DNA from: Bradyrhizobium genosp. L
Lineage (GTDB): Bacteria > Pseudomonadota > Alphaproteobacteria > Rhizobiales > Xanthobacteraceae
Length of the DNA: 64,000 bases
Direction of reading: 5' to 3'
Assembly: GCF_015624485.1 (NCBI RefSeq)
Contig: NZ_CP061378.1
Location: 4,154,001-4,218,000, forward strand
The notes under the pieces are model-generated. The model had not been told where the DNA came from. It was given only the letters and a program-made list of their open reading frames with translations, and did not search any database. Positions 43,737 to 54,723 of this stretch are shown here, piece after piece. Position numbers and translations under genes: made by a program. Position 1 is the first letter of the stretch. Each line of letters begins with the position of its first letter.

Positions 43737-46700
43737 CTACAGCGTCTGCACGTCGACGACGCCGGCCACCGCCTTGATCGCGCCGGCGATCTGCGGCGAG
43801 ACCTTGTAGCGGCCAGGCAGCTTCATCTCCACCTCGGTTTCGAGATCGAGCATCATCACCAGCGACACGTCGCCATCGGCGCCCGCAACCGGCGCGGTCG
43901 TGGGCGCGGGCTTCATGGCCGCCGGCATCCTCCCGCCGCCGCCAGGCGCGGGCGCGGCGTCCGGCATGTTGAGGCGGCGGGCGATCGAATCGAGCGGCTT
44001 GGTGTCGCGCACGAAGATGCGAAGGCCCTTTTGCGTCTTGGCCGCGGCGTGATCGAGCGGCTCGGCGTGCAGCACCCTCGCCCGCACGTCCTCGCCCTGC
44101 AGCTCGGCGCCGAGCTGGAGCAGCACGGCAGCGCCTGGCTCCAGCACGTCGCGATATTGCGCGAGCCCCTCGGAGAACAGCACCGCCTCGAAATGGCCGG
44201 TCGGATCCGACAGGCCCATGATGCCCATCTTGTTGCCGGTCTTGGTGCGCCGCTCCATGCGCGACACCACGGTCGCCGCGACCTTGCCCGCGGTCGCGCC
44301 GGTCTTCACCGCGCGAGAGAAATCCGCCCACGACTGCACGCGCAGCCGCTTCAGCGCGGTGGCGTAGTCGTCGAGCGGATGGCCGGACAGGAAGAAGCCG
44401 ATCGCGTCGTATTCGCGGCGCAGCCGGTCCGCGGGCAGCCACGGCTCGACCTGCGGCAGCACGATGCTCGGCGCATCCGGCGCGCTGCCGAACATGTCGT
44501 TCTGGCCCGACGTGGCGGCCTCGTGGCTGCGCTGGCAGGCGGCGAGGATCGCATCGGCGCCGGCGAACACCCGTGCACGATTGGAATCGAGCGTGTCGAA
44601 AGCGCCCGCGGCGGCGAGGCTCTCGATGATCCGCTTGTTGATGGCGCGCGGGCTGACGCGCGCGGCGAAATCGGCGAGCGAGGTGAAGGCGCCCTTCTTG
44701 CGCTCCTCGATGATCTGCTCCACGGCCTGGATGCCGACGCCCTTCAGCGCGGCGAGCGCATAGTAGATCGTGTTCTCGCTGACCTCGAAGGTCGCCCCCG
44801 AGCGGTTGATGTTCGGGGCCTCGACCTTGATGCCGAGCCGCTGCGCCTCGGCGCGGAATTCTGACAGCTTGTCGGTATTGTTGAGTTCGAGCGTCATCGA
44901 CGCCGCCAGGAACTCGACCGGGTAATGTGCCTTCATGTAGGCGGTGTGGAACGAGACCAGCGCGTAGGCCGCCGCATGGCTCTTATTGAAGCCGTAGTCG
45001 GCGAATTTGGCAAGCAGCTCGAAGATCGTCTCCGCCTGCGCCTTCGGCACGCCGTTCTTGGTCGCGCCGGCGACGAAGATATCGCGCTGCTTGTCCATCT
45101 CGGCGCGGATCTTCTTGCCCATCGCGCGGCGCAGCAGGTCGGCGTCGCCGAGCGAATAGCCGGCCATCACCTGCGCGATCTGCATCACCTGTTCCTGGTA
45201 GATGATGACGCCGAAGGTCTCCTTCAGGATCGGCTCCAGGATCGGATGTAGATATTCCGGCTCCTCGTCGCCGTGCTTGCGCGCGCAATAGGTCGGGATG
45301 TTGGCCATCGGGCCCGGGCGATACAGCGCCACCAGCGCGATGATGTCCTCGAAACGGTCCGGCCGCATGTCGATCAGCGCGCGCCGCATGCCCTGGCTTT
45401 CCACCTGGAACACGCCGACCACATCGCCGCGCGCCAGCATCTGGTAGCTTGCCGGATCTTCGATCGGCAGCGTGGCGAGGTCGACATGGACGTCGCGCTG
45501 CTTGAGCAGCTTGACCGCGACGTCGAGCACCGTCAGCGTCTTCAGGCCGAGGAAGTCGAACTTGACGAGGCCCGCGGGCTCGACCCACTTCATGTTGAAC
45601 TGGGTCACCGGCATGTCCGATTTCGGATCGCGGTACATCGGCACCAGTTCGCTCAGCGGACGGTCGCCGATCACGATGCCGGCCGCGTGCGTCGACGCGT
45701 GCCGGGTCAGGCCTTCCAGGCGCTGCGCGATGTCGAAGGCGCGCGCCACCACCGGATCCTCGTCGCGGAACGCCTGCAGCTTGGGCTCGCCTTCGATCGC
45801 CTGCGCCAGTGTCACCGGCGCGGCCGGGTTCTGCGGCACCAGCTTGGTCAGCTTGTCGACCTGCCCATAGGGCATTTGCAGCACACGGCCGACGTCGCGC
45901 AGCACGCCGCGCGCCTGCAACGTACCGAAGGTGATGATCTGCGCCACCTGGTCGCGGCCGTAGCGCTGCTGCACATACTGGATCACCTCGCCGCGGCGAT
46001 CCTGGCAGAAGTCGATGTCGAAGTCCGGCATCGAGACGCGCTCGGGATTGAGGAAGCGTTCGAACAGCAGCGCAAAGCGCATCGGATCGAGGTCGGTGAT
46101 GGTGAGCACCCAGGCGACCAGCGATCCCGCGCCGGAGCCGCGGCCCGGGCCGACCGGAATGCCCTGCGCTTTGGCCCATTTGATGAAGTCCGAGACGATC
46201 AGGAAGTAGCCCGCATATTTCATGCGGGTGATGACGTCGAGCTCGAAGGCGAGCCGTTTGGCGTAGTCCTCCTCGGTCATTCCCGGCGACAGCCCGTGCA
46301 CCTTGAGCCGGTTCGCCAGCCCTTCCTCGGCCTGGCGCTTCAGCTCGGCGGCCTCGTCGGCGGCGGCATCCGAGCTCTGCGCGGCACCGACGGTGAAGAA
46401 CGGCAGGATCGGCTTGCGCGTCTTCGGCCGGAACGAGCAGCGTTCCGCAATCTCCACCGTCGAGGCCAGCGCTTCCGGAATATCGGCGAACAGCACCGCC
46501 ATCTCGGCGCGGGTCTTGAAGCGGTGATCCGGCGTCAGCTGCTCGCGCTCGGTCTCGGCGATCAGATGGCCGCCGGCGATGCACAGCAGCGCATCGTGCG
46601 ATTCATAGTCGTCGTTGGAGGCGAAATACGGCTCGTTGGTCGCAACCAGCGGCAGCCCTTTGGCGTAGGCGAGATCGATCAGGCCCGATTCGGTGCGCCG

Positions 46701-47258
46701 TTCCTTGTCCACGTTGTGGCGCTGCAATTCGACGTAGAGCCGATCGCCGAACAGGCCGGCCAAACGATCGCAGCGCGTCGCCGCCAGCGCGGCCTGATCG
46801 GCGCGCAGCGCCAGCGCGATCGGCCCGTCGGGTCCGCCGGTCAGCGCAATCAGGTCCTCGGCGTCATCGGTGAGCCACTCGAACTTGATGTGCGGGGTTT
46901 GGTTGACCGGCGTTTCCAGGAACGCCCGCGAGTTCAACCGCATCAGGCTGCGATAGCCACGCTCGCGCGCCGCCAGCAGCACGATGCGCGAGGGCCCCGC
47001 CGCCAGGATGCTGCGGGCGTTGGGATCGACGTCGCCGAAATCCACCGCAAGCTCGCAGCCGACGATCGGCTGGATGCCGTAGCCCGCCATCTTGTCGGAG
47101 AATTCCAGCGCACCGAACATGTTGTCGGTGTCGGTCAGCGCCAGCGCCGGCTGGCGGTCGGCCTTGGCGAGCTCGCCGAGCTTGGCGATCTTGATCGAGC
47201 CCTTCAGCAGCGAATAGGCCGAATGAACGTGAAGGTGGACGAATCCGGGATTCGACAT
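43737..47258 (-). CDS. dnaE: DNA polymerase III alpha subunit
   Basis: 1173 residues, the replicative DnaE1 type. PHP domain at the start ([20 protein letters not shown]). The palm contains [20 protein letters not shown] and the catalytic acidic pair in [16 protein letters not shown]. Then the finger/thumb and the OB-fold near [20 protein letters not shown]. The C-terminus carries a tail that would contact tau. The start ATG 47258 ([12 protein letters not shown]) is the family start; the longer open frame is not used. It is read toward rpsB but rpsB has its own promoter. Confidence 0.96.
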   Translation of the reverse strand: MSNPGFVHLHVHSAYSLLKGSIKIAKLGELAKADRQPALALTDTDNMFGALEFSDKMAGYGIQPIVGCELAVDFGDVDPNARSILAAGPSRIVLLAARERGYRSLMRLNSRAFLETPVNQTPHIKFEWLTDDAEDLIALTGGPDGPIALALRADQAALAATRCDRLAGLFGDRLYVELQRHNVDKERRTESGLIDLAYAKGLPLVATNEPYFASNDDYESHDALLCIAGGHLIAETEREQLTPDHRFKTRAEMAVLFADIPEALASTVEIAERCSFRPKTRKPILPFFTVGAAQSSDAAADEAAELKRQAEEGLANRLKVHGLSPGMTEEDYAKRLAFELDVITRMKYAGYFLIVSDFIKWAKAQGIPVGPGRGSGAGSLVAWVLTITDLDPMRFALLFERFLNPERVSMPDFDIDFCQDRRGEVIQYVQQRYGRDQVAQIITFGTLQARGVLRDVGRVLQMPYGQVDKLTKLVPQNPAAPVTLAQAIEGEPKLQAFRDEDPVVARAFDIAQRLEGLTRHASTHAAGIVIGDRPLSELVPMYRDPKSDMPVTQFNMKWVEPAGLVKFDFLGLKTLTVLDVAVKLLKQRDVHVDLATLPIEDPASYQMLARGDVVGVFQVESQGMRRALIDMRPDRFEDIIALVALYRPGPMANIPTYCARKHGDEEPEYLHPILEPILKETFGVIIYQEQVMQIAQVMAGYSLGDADLLRRAMGKKIRAEMDKQRDIFVAGATKNGVPKAQAETIFELLAKFADYGFNKSHAAAYALVSFHTAYMKAHYPVEFLAASMTLELNNTDKLSEFRAEAQRLGIKVEAPNINRSGATFEVSENTIYYALAALKGVGIQAVEQIIEERKKGAFTSLADFAARVSPRAINKRIIESLAAAGAFDTLDSNRARVFAGADAILAACQRSHEAATSGQNDMFGSAPDAPSIVLPQVEPWLPADRLRREYDAIGFFLSGHPLDDYATALKRLRVQSWADFSRAVKTGATAGKVAATVVSRMERRTKTGNKMGIMGLSDPTGHFEAVLFSEGLAQYRDVLEPGAAVLLQLGAELQGEDVRARVLHAEPLDHAAAKTQKGLRIFVRDTKPLDSIARRLNMPDAAPAPGGGGRMPAAMKPAPTTAPVAGADGDVSLVMMLDLETEVEMKLPGRYKVSPQIAGAIKAVAGVVDVQTL

Positions 47259-47459
47259 GGCTGCTCGGGGAAACTCTGCGTCAGGGATGGCGCGAGCGGC
47301 ATGACCGGAAGCCCGCATGCTTCAGACCCGACTCGCTTGCCTCATCGTGAGGCCTGCCCCCTGCCAAGTCCACGCCGAACGCGGCATGGCGGCGGGTCGT
47401 CCTGCTTATCCCCAGGGTGACCTACGGGCGGCCTATGCCCATGGTCCTGTTCGCACATT

Positions 47460-47558
47460 TCAGAACTGGCTGAACAGCTGGGCCCACACCGCGATCATCC
47501 CGACGAACAGCGTGATCGATGCCAGTGCTGCCGCCTCTTCCACGAAAACCTTCAACAT
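47460..47558 (-). CDS. 32-residue small membrane protein
   Basis: A small gene reading MLKVFVEEAAALASITLFVG followed by MIAVWAQLFSQF. GGGAGG lies 5 bases before the ATG (a near-perfect ribosome binding site). One membrane segment (about residues 9-27) is bounded by an acidic N-terminal part. It lies in the gap between dnaE and the porin and is too short for most gene finders. I recall similar short proteins in other Bradyrhizobium genomes; function unknown. Confidence 0.7.
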   Translation of the reverse strand: MLKVFVEEAAALASITLFVGMIAVWAQLFSQF

Positions 47559-47693
47559 GGCCGCCTCCCTTGAACTGGAACGTATGCAGAACATTGTTCC
47601 TTTTTTGTTCTAGGAGTCAAGCGCACCCAAAGACCGCGCCGCGACGATCGGGACCGATGGTTAACCCGCGTGCCGCAACAGACGAGCCCAACG

Positions 47694-47723
47694 AAAAAGC
47701 CCCGGGCCAAGGCCCGGGGCTTT
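47694..47723 (-). terminator. Rho-independent terminator of the porin gene
   Basis: On the minus strand AAAGCCCCGGGCC (47711-47723) pairs with GGCCCGGGGCTTT (47696-47708) around a 2-base loop, followed by TTTTT. It lies 29 bases after the porin stop. Confidence 0.88.
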
Positions 47724-47752
47724 CGATGTCGCTTGGGACGTTAAGCGAGCGA

Positions 47753-48502
47753 TCAGTACTTCGCGATGATCGGGCCGCCGAACTTGTAGTTCAGACGAAC
47801 CGTGACGAGGTCCGCATCCTGCTTGATGCTGTCGGTGCGGCTGTTGACGCCGGCCGGGGTGACCAGGGTGTAGCTCTGCGAGTCCATGAACAGATGGTCG
47901 TATTCGACCGCAGCCGACCAGTTCTGAGCGAACGCCCATTCCAGACCGACGCCGACCGTGCCACCCCAGCGGGTGTCGGAAGCGCTGTCGACCAGCGCGC
48001 CGGCAAAGGAGATGCCCTGGTAACGGTTATCGGTGACCGCAGCACCGCCCTTGACGTAGAGCAAGGTGGTGTTCCAGGCGTAGCCGACCTGGCCGGTGAA
48101 CAGGCCGAAGGCGTCCATCTTGGTGCGGTTGTTCAGCAGGAACACCGCGCTGGTGTTGGAGCCCTTGAAGTCAGCCCAGTTGCCCTGAGCTTCGAGGCCG
48201 AACACCCAGTTGCCGGACTGCCAGCGGTAGCCGACCTGACCACCGACCGTGCCGCCATCCGCATCGTGGCTGCCTTCGCCGGCCGGCGCGAACGGAACGC
48301 CACCGATCGCGTTGTTGGTCCAGCTGTTGTGGCTGGAGCCCCAACCGCCGTTGATACCGATGTAGAACCCGCTCCAGTCATAGGCCGTCTGAATCATCGG
48401 CGGCGCCTTGGTGTAAGGGCGAGCCGCGAGATCAGCCGCGGAAGCCGGAGCAACCGCGCCCAGCGCGATCAGGCTAGCCGTAGCGAACAAAATCTTTTTC
48501 AT
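47753..48502 (-). CDS. Outer membrane beta-barrel protein (Omp25/RopB-like)
   Basis: 249 residues. Signal peptide (KKILFATASLIALGAVAPASA), then the family start ADLAARPYTKAPPMIQTAYD. The WSGFYIGINGGWG motif and GTVGGQVGYRWQSGNWVFGL are typical of the Omp25/OmpA-like barrel family, and the strand ending FGGPIIAKY closes the barrel. Rhizobial members are abundant surface proteins. Start ATG 48502. It is divergent from a DUF3551 gene with a 291-base gap. Confidence 0.9.
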   Translation of the reverse strand: MKKILFATASLIALGAVAPASAADLAARPYTKAPPMIQTAYDWSGFYIGINGGWGSSHNSWTNNAIGGVPFAPAGEGSHDADGGTVGGQVGYRWQSGNWVFGLEAQGNWADFKGSNTSAVFLLNNRTKMDAFGLFTGQVGYAWNTTLLYVKGGAAVTDNRYQGISFAGALVDSASDTRWGGTVGVGLEWAFAQNWSAAVEYDHLFMDSQSYTLVTPAGVNSRTDSIKQDADLVTVRLNYKFGGPIIAKY

Positions 48503-48793
48503 TTTCCCGTTCCAACTTTTTCTACTGGCCCCCAAGGCCGCGAGACCAAGCTCATAGCAGCCCCGGTCGGAATTGCTGTAACCTCGCTGCAACAGACAGG
48601 TCCAAACGACTCCGTTCAAATTTTAAGTTAATGCTGTGTTACAGGCACTTTTTGAATTTTCCGCCACACCATTGCCGCACAAATTTCACAATTCAAATCC
48701 GCGTGTACAATTGCGCGTGATCGTGTTGACGGGAACCCGCTTGTCCGATTTGGATCAGTGCCGAAACTGGTCTTCGCAGCAAAGGAAATGCAC
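48503..48793. other. Divergent gap between porin and DUF3551 genes
   Basis: AT-rich in places (48,600-48,740) and without a coding frame. It must hold the porin promoter and that of the first DUF3551 gene. I could not place -35/-10 elements with confidence and saw no strong dyad. Confidence 0.3.
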
Positions 48794-49090
48794 ATGCGGA
48801 CAATGATTCTTGCTGCGGCGTCCGTGGTTACGCTGGCAGCTCTCGGCACGGTTCCCGCACATGCCGTCGGCGTGCGCTACCCGTTCTGCATTCAGGGCGA
48901 CCGCTATCCCGGTCTCAGCAACTGCGCGTATCCTTCATATGAGGCGTGCCTGGCCACCGCATCGGGCATCGGGCAGCACTGCATCGCCAACCCCTATTAT
49001 GTCGGCGACGATAATCCCCGCTCCTATCTCCACATCCCTCCGCGCCGGCGCGATGAGGGCAATTTCCTCGGGCTGTTCTTCAACAATTGA
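48794..49090 (+). CDS. DUF3551 exported protein, copy 1
   Basis: 98 residues: a signal peptide (MRTMILAAASVVTLAALG, cleaved near AHA), then FCIQGDRYPGLSNCAYPSYE and CLATASGIGQHCIANPYYVG, the DUF3551 pattern with four cysteines. AAAGGAA precedes ATG 48794 by 7 bases; an ATG two codons earlier is too close. This family has many members in Bradyrhizobium; function unknown. A second copy follows 230 bases downstream. Confidence 0.85.
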   Translation: MRTMILAAASVVTLAALGTVPAHAVGVRYPFCIQGDRYPGLSNCAYPSYEACLATASGIGQHCIANPYYVGDDNPRSYLHIPPRRRDEGNFLGLFFNN

Positions 49091-49320
49091 CGGCCGAACT
49101 GCGGACGCGCGTGTTCGACCACAGGGCGGTTGCATATGGCCCGCCCAAGGCGCCGCACTTGACGATTTCGGAATAATGGAAGAGTACTGCTGAGTTGCCC
49201 GACGTGTCAAGTTGCCGTGTCGAAGGCCGGCCACCCGCAGCGGCACCTTTGCATGGGGTTGTTTTTCGATATTTTGGCAGAGCGCCCTGCGGCCGCAGGC
49301 GATCGACCGGGAGATACGCG

Positions 49321-49587
49321 ATGCGCAGCCTGTTTCTGGCCACGGTGGCCCTTGGCATCCTGGTGAGCGCGCCGGCGAACGCCCAGAAGTATGATTCGAC
49401 CTCGCCGGTCTGCAAACGCAACTACCGCTGGGGCGGCGAAGATACCGACTGCGGTTACACGTCGATGGCGCAGTGCCAGGCATCGGCATCGGGCCTCGGC
49501 GCGATGTGCATCGATAATCCCTATTACGCCGGACCGTCTCCCGCTCATCCGGGGAAGCCGGCCAGGCGGCACCGCCCTGCCTACTGA
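49321..49587 (+). CDS. DUF3551 exported protein, copy 2
   Basis: 88 residues, paralogous to the previous gene. Signal peptide MRSLFLATVALGILVSAPAN. The mature part contains CKRNYRWGGEDTDCGYTSMA and CQASASGLGAMCIDNPYYAG, giving the same four cysteines and the IDNPYY/IANPYY motif. The copies share little outside the motif, so the duplication is old. Convergent with lolD 20 bases away. Confidence 0.85.
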   Translation: MRSLFLATVALGILVSAPANAQKYDSTSPVCKRNYRWGGEDTDCGYTSMAQCQASASGLGAMCIDNPYYAGPSPAHPGKPARRHRPAY

Positions 49588-49607
49588 AGGCAGATCGTGA
49601 ATGCGGC

Positions 49608-50306
49608 CTAATCCAGCTCGACAACCTGGCCGTTCGACAGCGACACCCGGCGATCCATCCGCGCGGCGAGATCCATGTTGTGGGTCGCGATCAGCATTGC
49701 GACCCGCGTTGCCTTCACGAGCTGCATCAGCGCGCTGAAGACGTGGTCGGCGGTGGCGGGATCGAGATTGCCGGTCGGCTCGTCCGCGAGCAGCGCCCGC
49801 GGCGCGTTGGCCACCGCGCGCGCGATCGCGACGCGCTGCTGCTCGCCGCCGGAGAGCTCGGAGGGGCGATGGGTGATGCGGTCGCCGAGCCCGAGATAGG
49901 CCAGGATTTCGGTCGCCCGCTTCACGGTCTCGGAGCGCTTCAGGCCGCGGATCATCTGCGGCAGCATGACGTTCTCGAGCGCGGTGAATTCCGGCAGCAG
50001 GCGGTGCTGTTGGTAGACGAAGCCGATGTCGGAGCGCCTGATCTGGGTGCGATCGGTGTCCGATAATTGCGAGGTCGGCGTTCCCGCGACATAGACCTCG
50101 CCGTCATCGGGGCTTTCCAGCAACCCCGCGATGTGCAGCAGCGTCGACTTGCCCGATCCGGACGGCGCCACCAGCGCCACCGATTGTCCGGGCCACAGCG
50201 CGAGCTTGGCGCCGTTCAGGATCGTCAGCGTCGCTTCGCCCTGCCTGTACTCCCGCTTGATGTCATGGAGATAGATGACCGGTACATCTTCCGCCCCCTC
50301 CGCCAT
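49608..50306 (-). CDS. lolD: Lipoprotein-releasing system ATP-binding protein
   Basis: 232 residues. Walker [19 protein letters not shown], signature [15 protein letters not shown], Walker [14 protein letters not shown], and the MacB/LolD-type loop. With the LolC/E permease it frees lipoproteins from the inner membrane. ATG 50306 has GAGGGA 4 bases upstream; a longer frame (to 50333) overlaps the permease gene. Spaced 7 bases after the permease stop. Confidence 0.94.
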   Translation of the reverse strand: MAEGAEDVPVIYLHDIKREYRQGEATLTILNGAKLALWPGQSVALVAPSGSGKSTLLHIAGLLESPDDGEVYVAGTPTSQLSDTDRTQIRRSDIGFVYQQHRLLPEFTALENVMLPQMIRGLKRSETVKRATEILAYLGLGDRITHRPSELSGGEQQRVAIARAVANAPRALLADEPTGNLDPATADHVFSALMQLVKATRVAMLIATHNMDLAARMDRRVSLSNGQVVELD

Positions 50307-50313
50307 CGGTCCC

Positions 50314-51594
50314 TCACTCGTACCGGAGCGCATCGACCGGATCGAGGCGCGCGGCGCGCCACGACGGGTAGAGCGTCGCGAGGAAGGACAGCGTCAGGGC
50401 CATGATCACCACGGCCAGCGTCTCGCCGAAATCGATCTCGGCCGGCAGCTTGGACAGGAAGTAGAGCGTCGGATCGAACACCTCGGTATTGGTGACCCAG
50501 GACACGAATTGCCGGATCGATTCGATGTTGAAGCAGATCGTCAACCCGACCAGGAGGCCGACCAGCGTACCGACCACGCCGATCGATGCGCCGGTGATCA
50601 GGAAGATGCGCATGATCGAGCCTTGCGACGCGCCCATGGTGCGCAGGATCGCGATGTCCTGCCCCTTGTCCTTCACCAGCATGATCAGGCCCGAGACGAT
50701 GTTGAGGGCTGCGACCAGCACGATCATGGTCAGGATCAGGAACATGACGTTGCGCTCGACCTGCAACGCGTTGAAGAAGGTCGAATTGCGCTGTCGCCAG
50801 TCGACCAGGAACACCGGTCGCCCCGCCGCCTCCGTCACCAGCTTGCGGTAGGTGTCGATCTTGTCGGGGTTGGTGGTGAACACCTCGATCGAGGAGACGT
50901 CGTTGTTGCGGTTGAAATAGGCCTGCGCTTCGGCGAGCGGCATGAACACGAAGGTCGAATCGTATTCCGACATGCCGATCTCGAACACCGCAGTGATCTT
51001 GTAGGGCTTGATCCGCGGCGTGGTGCCCATCGGCGTCACCGCGCCCTTGGGCGAGACCAGCGTGATCATGTCGCCGGCATGCAGCGAGAGCTGGTCGGCA
51101 AGCCTTCGGCCGATGGCGACGCCCTGCCCCTCGTCAAATCCTTCCAGCGTGCCCTGCTTGATGTTGTTGGCGATCGAGGTGAGGTTGTTGAGGTCGTCGG
51201 CGCGGATGCCGCGGATGAACACGCCGGCCGCGTTGAACGGCGAGGAGCCGAGCCCCTGCCCGTCGACCACAGGCGCCGCCAGCCGGATACCGGGGACCTG
51301 GCTGATGCGGTCGGCGACGTCCTTCCAGTCGGTGAGCGGCGATTCCAGCGGCTGCACCAGCAGATGCCCGTTGAGACCGAGGATCTTGTCGAGCAGCTCC
51401 TTGCGGAAGCCATTCATGACCGCCATCACCACAATCAGCGTGGCGACACCGAGCATGATGCCGAGGAACGAAAAGCCGGCGATGACCGAGATGAAGCCTT
51501 CCTTGCGGCGTGCGCGCAGATAGCGTCCGGACAACAGCCATTCGAAGGCCGCAAACGGCGGGGTACGGGCTGGCTCGCTCATGGTCTCATCCAT
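50314..51594 (-). CDS. lolC: Lipoprotein-releasing system permease (LolC/LolE family)
   Basis: 426 residues with the ABC transporter MacB-like layout: an N-terminal membrane segment ([20 protein letters not shown]), a periplasmic domain, then three C-terminal segments including [20 protein letters not shown] and the [15 protein letters not shown] coupling motif. In bacteria with a single LolC/E protein, as here, two copies form the complex with LolD. The start 51594 or 51582 cannot be decided from the sequence. Confidence 0.92.
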   Translation of the reverse strand: MDETMSEPARTPPFAAFEWLLSGRYLRARRKEGFISVIAGFSFLGIMLGVATLIVVMAVMNGFRKELLDKILGLNGHLLVQPLESPLTDWKDVADRISQVPGIRLAAPVVDGQGLGSSPFNAAGVFIRGIRADDLNNLTSIANNIKQGTLEGFDEGQGVAIGRRLADQLSLHAGDMITLVSPKGAVTPMGTTPRIKPYKITAVFEIGMSEYDSTFVFMPLAEAQAYFNRNNDVSSIEVFTTNPDKIDTYRKLVTEAAGRPVFLVDWRQRNSTFFNALQVERNVMFLILTMIVLVAALNIVSGLIMLVKDKGQDIAILRTMGASQGSIMRIFLITGASIGVVGTLVGLLVGLTICFNIESIRQFVSWVTNTEVFDPTLYFLSKLPAEIDFGETLAVVIMALTLSFLATLYPSWRAARLDPVDALRYE

Positions 51595-51666
51595 CTGTCG
51601 ATAATCCCATGATTCGGGGCAAATGTGGCCGCATTACCCTGCGGATCAGCGCGTGGTGAATAAACT

Positions 51667-52986
51667 TTAGTTCGCCAGTTTCGCGACCACGTCAGCAGGG
51701 GTCATGTTGTCGCGCGAGCCGTCGCTGCGGCGCTTGACCTCGACCTTGCCGTCCGCAAGCCCCTTCGGGCCGACCAGGATCTGCCAGGGAATGCCGATCA
51801 GGTCGGCGGCTGCGAACTTCGCGCCGGCGCGCTGGTCGGTGTCGTCATAGAGCACGTCGACGCCCTTCGCGCTCAGGTCGCGATAGAGTGCCTCGCAGGC
51901 CGCATCGACCGCGGCATCGCCCTGCTTGAGATTGAGGATCGCGACGCGGAACGGCGCCACCGCCTCCGGCCATTTGATGCCGGCGTCGTCGTGACAGGCC
52001 TCGATGATCGCGCCGACCAGGCGCGATACGCCGACGCCGTAGGAGCCGCCATGGATCGGCACGTCGACGCCGTCGGGGCCCGCCACCAGCGCCTTCATGG
52101 TGTCGGAATATTTGGTGCCGAAATAGAAGATCTGGCCGACCTCGATGCCGCGGGTGTTGAGCCGCTTGGCCTCGGGCACCTCCTGCTCGAAGCGCGCGCC
52201 ATCGTGGACGTCTTCGGTCGCTGCATAGACCGAGGTCCATTGCTTGATGATCGGGGTCAGGTCGCCGTCATAGTCGACGTCCTCGCCCGGCACCGGCAGA
52301 TCGAGCACATCGCGGTTGATGTAGACGCCGGACTCGCCGGTCTCCGCCAGCACGATGAATTCATGGCTGAGATCGCCGCCGATCGGGCCGGTCTCGGCGC
52401 GCATCGGGATCGCCTTCAATCCCATCCGCGCGAAGGTGCGCAGGTAAGCGACGAACATCTTGTTGTAGGAGCGCCGCGCGGCGGCCTCGTCGAGATCGAA
52501 CGAATAGGCGTCCTTCATCAGGAATTCGCGGCCGCGCATCACGCCGAAACGCGGACGCTGCTCGTCGCGGAATTTCCACTGGATGTGGTAGAGATTGAGC
52601 GGCAGGTTCTTGTACGACTTGACGTAGGCCCGGAAGATCTCGGTGATCATCTCCTCGTTGGTCGGCCCGTACAGCAGCTCACGCTTGTGACGGTCGGCGA
52701 TCCGCAGCATCTCGGGACCATAGGCATCGTAGCGGCCGCTCTCGCGCCAGAGATCGGCGAGCTGCAAGGTCGGCATCAGAAGCTCGAGCGCGCCGGCGCG
52801 GTCCTGCTCCTCGCGGACGATCTGCTCGATCTTCTTCAGCACCCGGAAGCCGAGCGGCAGCCAGGCATAGATGCCGGCCGCCTCCTGCCGCATCATGCCC
52901 GCGCGCAGCATCAGCCGATGCGAGACGATCTCCGCCTCTTTCGGGTTCTCTTTCAGGATGGGCAGGAAAAACCGCGACAATCGCAT
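51667..52986 (-). CDS. proS: Prolyl-tRNA synthetase (short bacterial type)
   Basis: 439 residues, the short form without the editing insertion. Class II motifs: [21 protein letters not shown] (motif 1), [20 protein letters not shown] (motif 2) and [17 protein letters not shown] (motif 3). The anticodon domain ends with the conserved VVAKLAN. It attaches proline to its tRNA. Start ATG 52986. Confidence 0.96.
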   Translation of the reverse strand: MRLSRFFLPILKENPKEAEIVSHRLMLRAGMMRQEAAGIYAWLPLGFRVLKKIEQIVREEQDRAGALELLMPTLQLADLWRESGRYDAYGPEMLRIADRHKRELLYGPTNEEMITEIFRAYVKSYKNLPLNLYHIQWKFRDEQRPRFGVMRGREFLMKDAYSFDLDEAAARRSYNKMFVAYLRTFARMGLKAIPMRAETGPIGGDLSHEFIVLAETGESGVYINRDVLDLPVPGEDVDYDGDLTPIIKQWTSVYAATEDVHDGARFEQEVPEAKRLNTRGIEVGQIFYFGTKYSDTMKALVAGPDGVDVPIHGGSYGVGVSRLVGAIIEACHDDAGIKWPEAVAPFRVAILNLKQGDAAVDAACEALYRDLSAKGVDVLYDDTDQRAGAKFAAADLIGIPWQILVGPKGLADGKVEVKRRSDGSRDNMTPADVVAKLAN

Positions 52987-53141
52987 GGGCTTACTCGGAG
53001 AATCAGTGGGAGCCTGGGAAGCGCTGCAGTGAAACCGGATCGGGTGCGAAAATACAAGGCCAGCACGACTGAAAAACCCGTCAAATCAGGCGAATTTCAG
53101 CCATCCCGGCGCATTGCGCCCGACATCACAGAGGCGTCGGC

Positions 53142-54719
53142 TCATCTGATCTCGAAATCGTCCTCCAATGTCACTTTCTTGAAATCGGTCACCAGGGCAT
53201 CGATCTGCATGTGCCAGCGGCCGGGGAACGGCAGCGGCACCTTGTGCAGGTGCCAATAGCCGTCGGGACCGAGCGTGGCGCTGCGTTCCATCGGCTCGAT
53301 GCCGCGATCCGGCAGGGTCAACGTCAATGTCGCCTCCTTGGCGGCGAACGGGCTGGCATCGCCGTTCATCAATTGCAGCGTGAAATCGTTCTGGCCGACC
53401 TTGCCGGGCCCGATCAGCACCTGGAACATCGCAGCATCGGTGTGGATGTGGACGGCGAGCGGAACGTCCGACGACATCGCCAGCGCGCGCGGCGGCGGCG
53501 TGAAACGCCAGAGCGCAACGAGGCCGAGGATGGCGATCATGAGCACGAATTCAAGCGCGATCGAGCGCTGCAGCGGTCGCGTCCGGTGCAATTCGCGCGC
53601 GACCGCTGGCGTGAACACCCATCGATTGAGCGCAGCCAGCCCCAACAGCAGCGACACCAGCACGAGTTTGGCCACCAGGATGTTGCCGTAGCTGGTATCG
53701 ATCAGCGCGTGAAGGCTTTCGAGCTGAACGACGGCAAGCGCCAGGCCGGACAGCACGATCAACGCGACGACCGGCACCGCTAGTGTCGAGAATCTCCGGA
53801 GCACACGCGAGAGCGAATCCTTGCGCTGCCAGGCCAGGACGGCCAGCGGCGCGAGCGCGCCGATCCAGTAAGCCAGGCCAACGCCATGGATGAACAGCGC
53901 GGGCTGGGTCAGCCATTGCGGCTCGGCGGTTGCGGCATGGCCGCTGATTGCAAATGACAGCCCGACACAGACCATCGCGAGCGCAGTGCGTCGCCAGGAC
54001 GCGCCGACCGACGGGCTGCGCCAGGCAATCGCCGCGATCAGCATCGCTGCGATCGCGAGCAACAAGGCCGGAAACAGGCTGGTGCCCATCGCGCTGGCCC
54101 ACGCAGCCCATGTCAGGACGCCCGACGGCGGCAGGTTCAACAACTCGATGCCCTGCAGGCCGAGCGAGGCGATCGCGCCGATCATGCCGATCAGGAGCGA
54201 CCACATGATCAGCCGCTCCCCTGCCGGCCCGTGCGAGATCCAGGCCGCGAAGAACACGCCGCCGACGCCGGCAAACAGCCCGAGATAGACACAGATCCGC
54301 GCCAGCCAGACCAGTATGTCGACCGTGTCATCGCCGGCCGGCACCGCCGAGCCGGTGACGACGCCGATCGAGAACAGCAGCGAGCCCGCGACGGGGTGGC
54401 CATCCTGCGACACGATGCGATAGCTGACCACCTGCGTCCCCTCAGGCAGATCGGCCGGCAGCGTCACCAGCACCGACTGATCGATGGCCTTGACCGCAAC
54501 GTCGCGCGGCTTGCCTTTGGCGTCGAGCAGGCTGACCGCGGTCGGCGCCACCGCCTCGTTGAAGCGGAGCACCAACGTTTTCGGCGCCTGCTTCAACACG
54601 CTGCCGTCGGCCGGCTCGGCGCCGATCAGCACCGCATGCGCATGCGCTGCGGTCGCAAGGCACAGCGCCACGAGCAACGCGGCGAGACTTGCAACGACAG
54701 ATCTTGCGACCAGCCGCAC
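53142..54719 (-). CDS. CopC-CopD fusion protein, copper transport/resistance
   Basis: 525 residues. After a signal peptide the mature protein starts HAHAVLIGAEPADGSVLKQA: the CopC domain with its N-terminal copper-binding His (about residues 27-125). Then the CopD part follows, about eight membrane segments (DILVWLARICVYLGLFAGVG), with conserved His residues in YAISGHAAT-like AISGHAATAEPQWLTQPALF and GVGLAYWIGALAP. The last 95 residues form a periplasmic YtkA/FixH-like domain ending VTLEDDFEIR. GTG 54719 is used because the frame further upstream overlaps the DUF1775 gene. Last gene of the copper operon. Confidence 0.9.
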   Translation of the reverse strand: MRLVARSVVASLAALLVALCLATAAHAHAVLIGAEPADGSVLKQAPKTLVLRFNEAVAPTAVSLLDAKGKPRDVAVKAIDQSVLVTLPADLPEGTQVVSYRIVSQDGHPVAGSLLFSIGVVTGSAVPAGDDTVDILVWLARICVYLGLFAGVGGVFFAAWISHGPAGERLIMWSLLIGMIGAIASLGLQGIELLNLPPSGVLTWAAWASAMGTSLFPALLLAIAAMLIAAIAWRSPSVGASWRRTALAMVCVGLSFAISGHAATAEPQWLTQPALFIHGVGLAYWIGALAPLAVLAWQRKDSLSRVLRRFSTLAVPVVALIVLSGLALAVVQLESLHALIDTSYGNILVAKLVLVSLLLGLAALNRWVFTPAVARELHRTRPLQRSIALEFVLMIAILGLVALWRFTPPPRALAMSSDVPLAVHIHTDAAMFQVLIGPGKVGQNDFTLQLMNGDASPFAAKEATLTLTLPDRGIEPMERSATLGPDGYWHLHKVPLPFPGRWHMQIDALVTDFKKVTLEDDFEIR

Positions 54720-54723
54720 GGTC

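Noticed and set aside
43516..44442. Extension of the rpsB frame upstream of its ATG
   Set aside because: The conserved S2 protein starts at [12 protein letters not shown]; the upstream part lies antisense within the dnaE end and contains the promoter.
45273..47420. A 715-codon plus-strand frame opposite dnaE
   Set aside because: Shadow of the DnaE coding sequence; no start signal or family.
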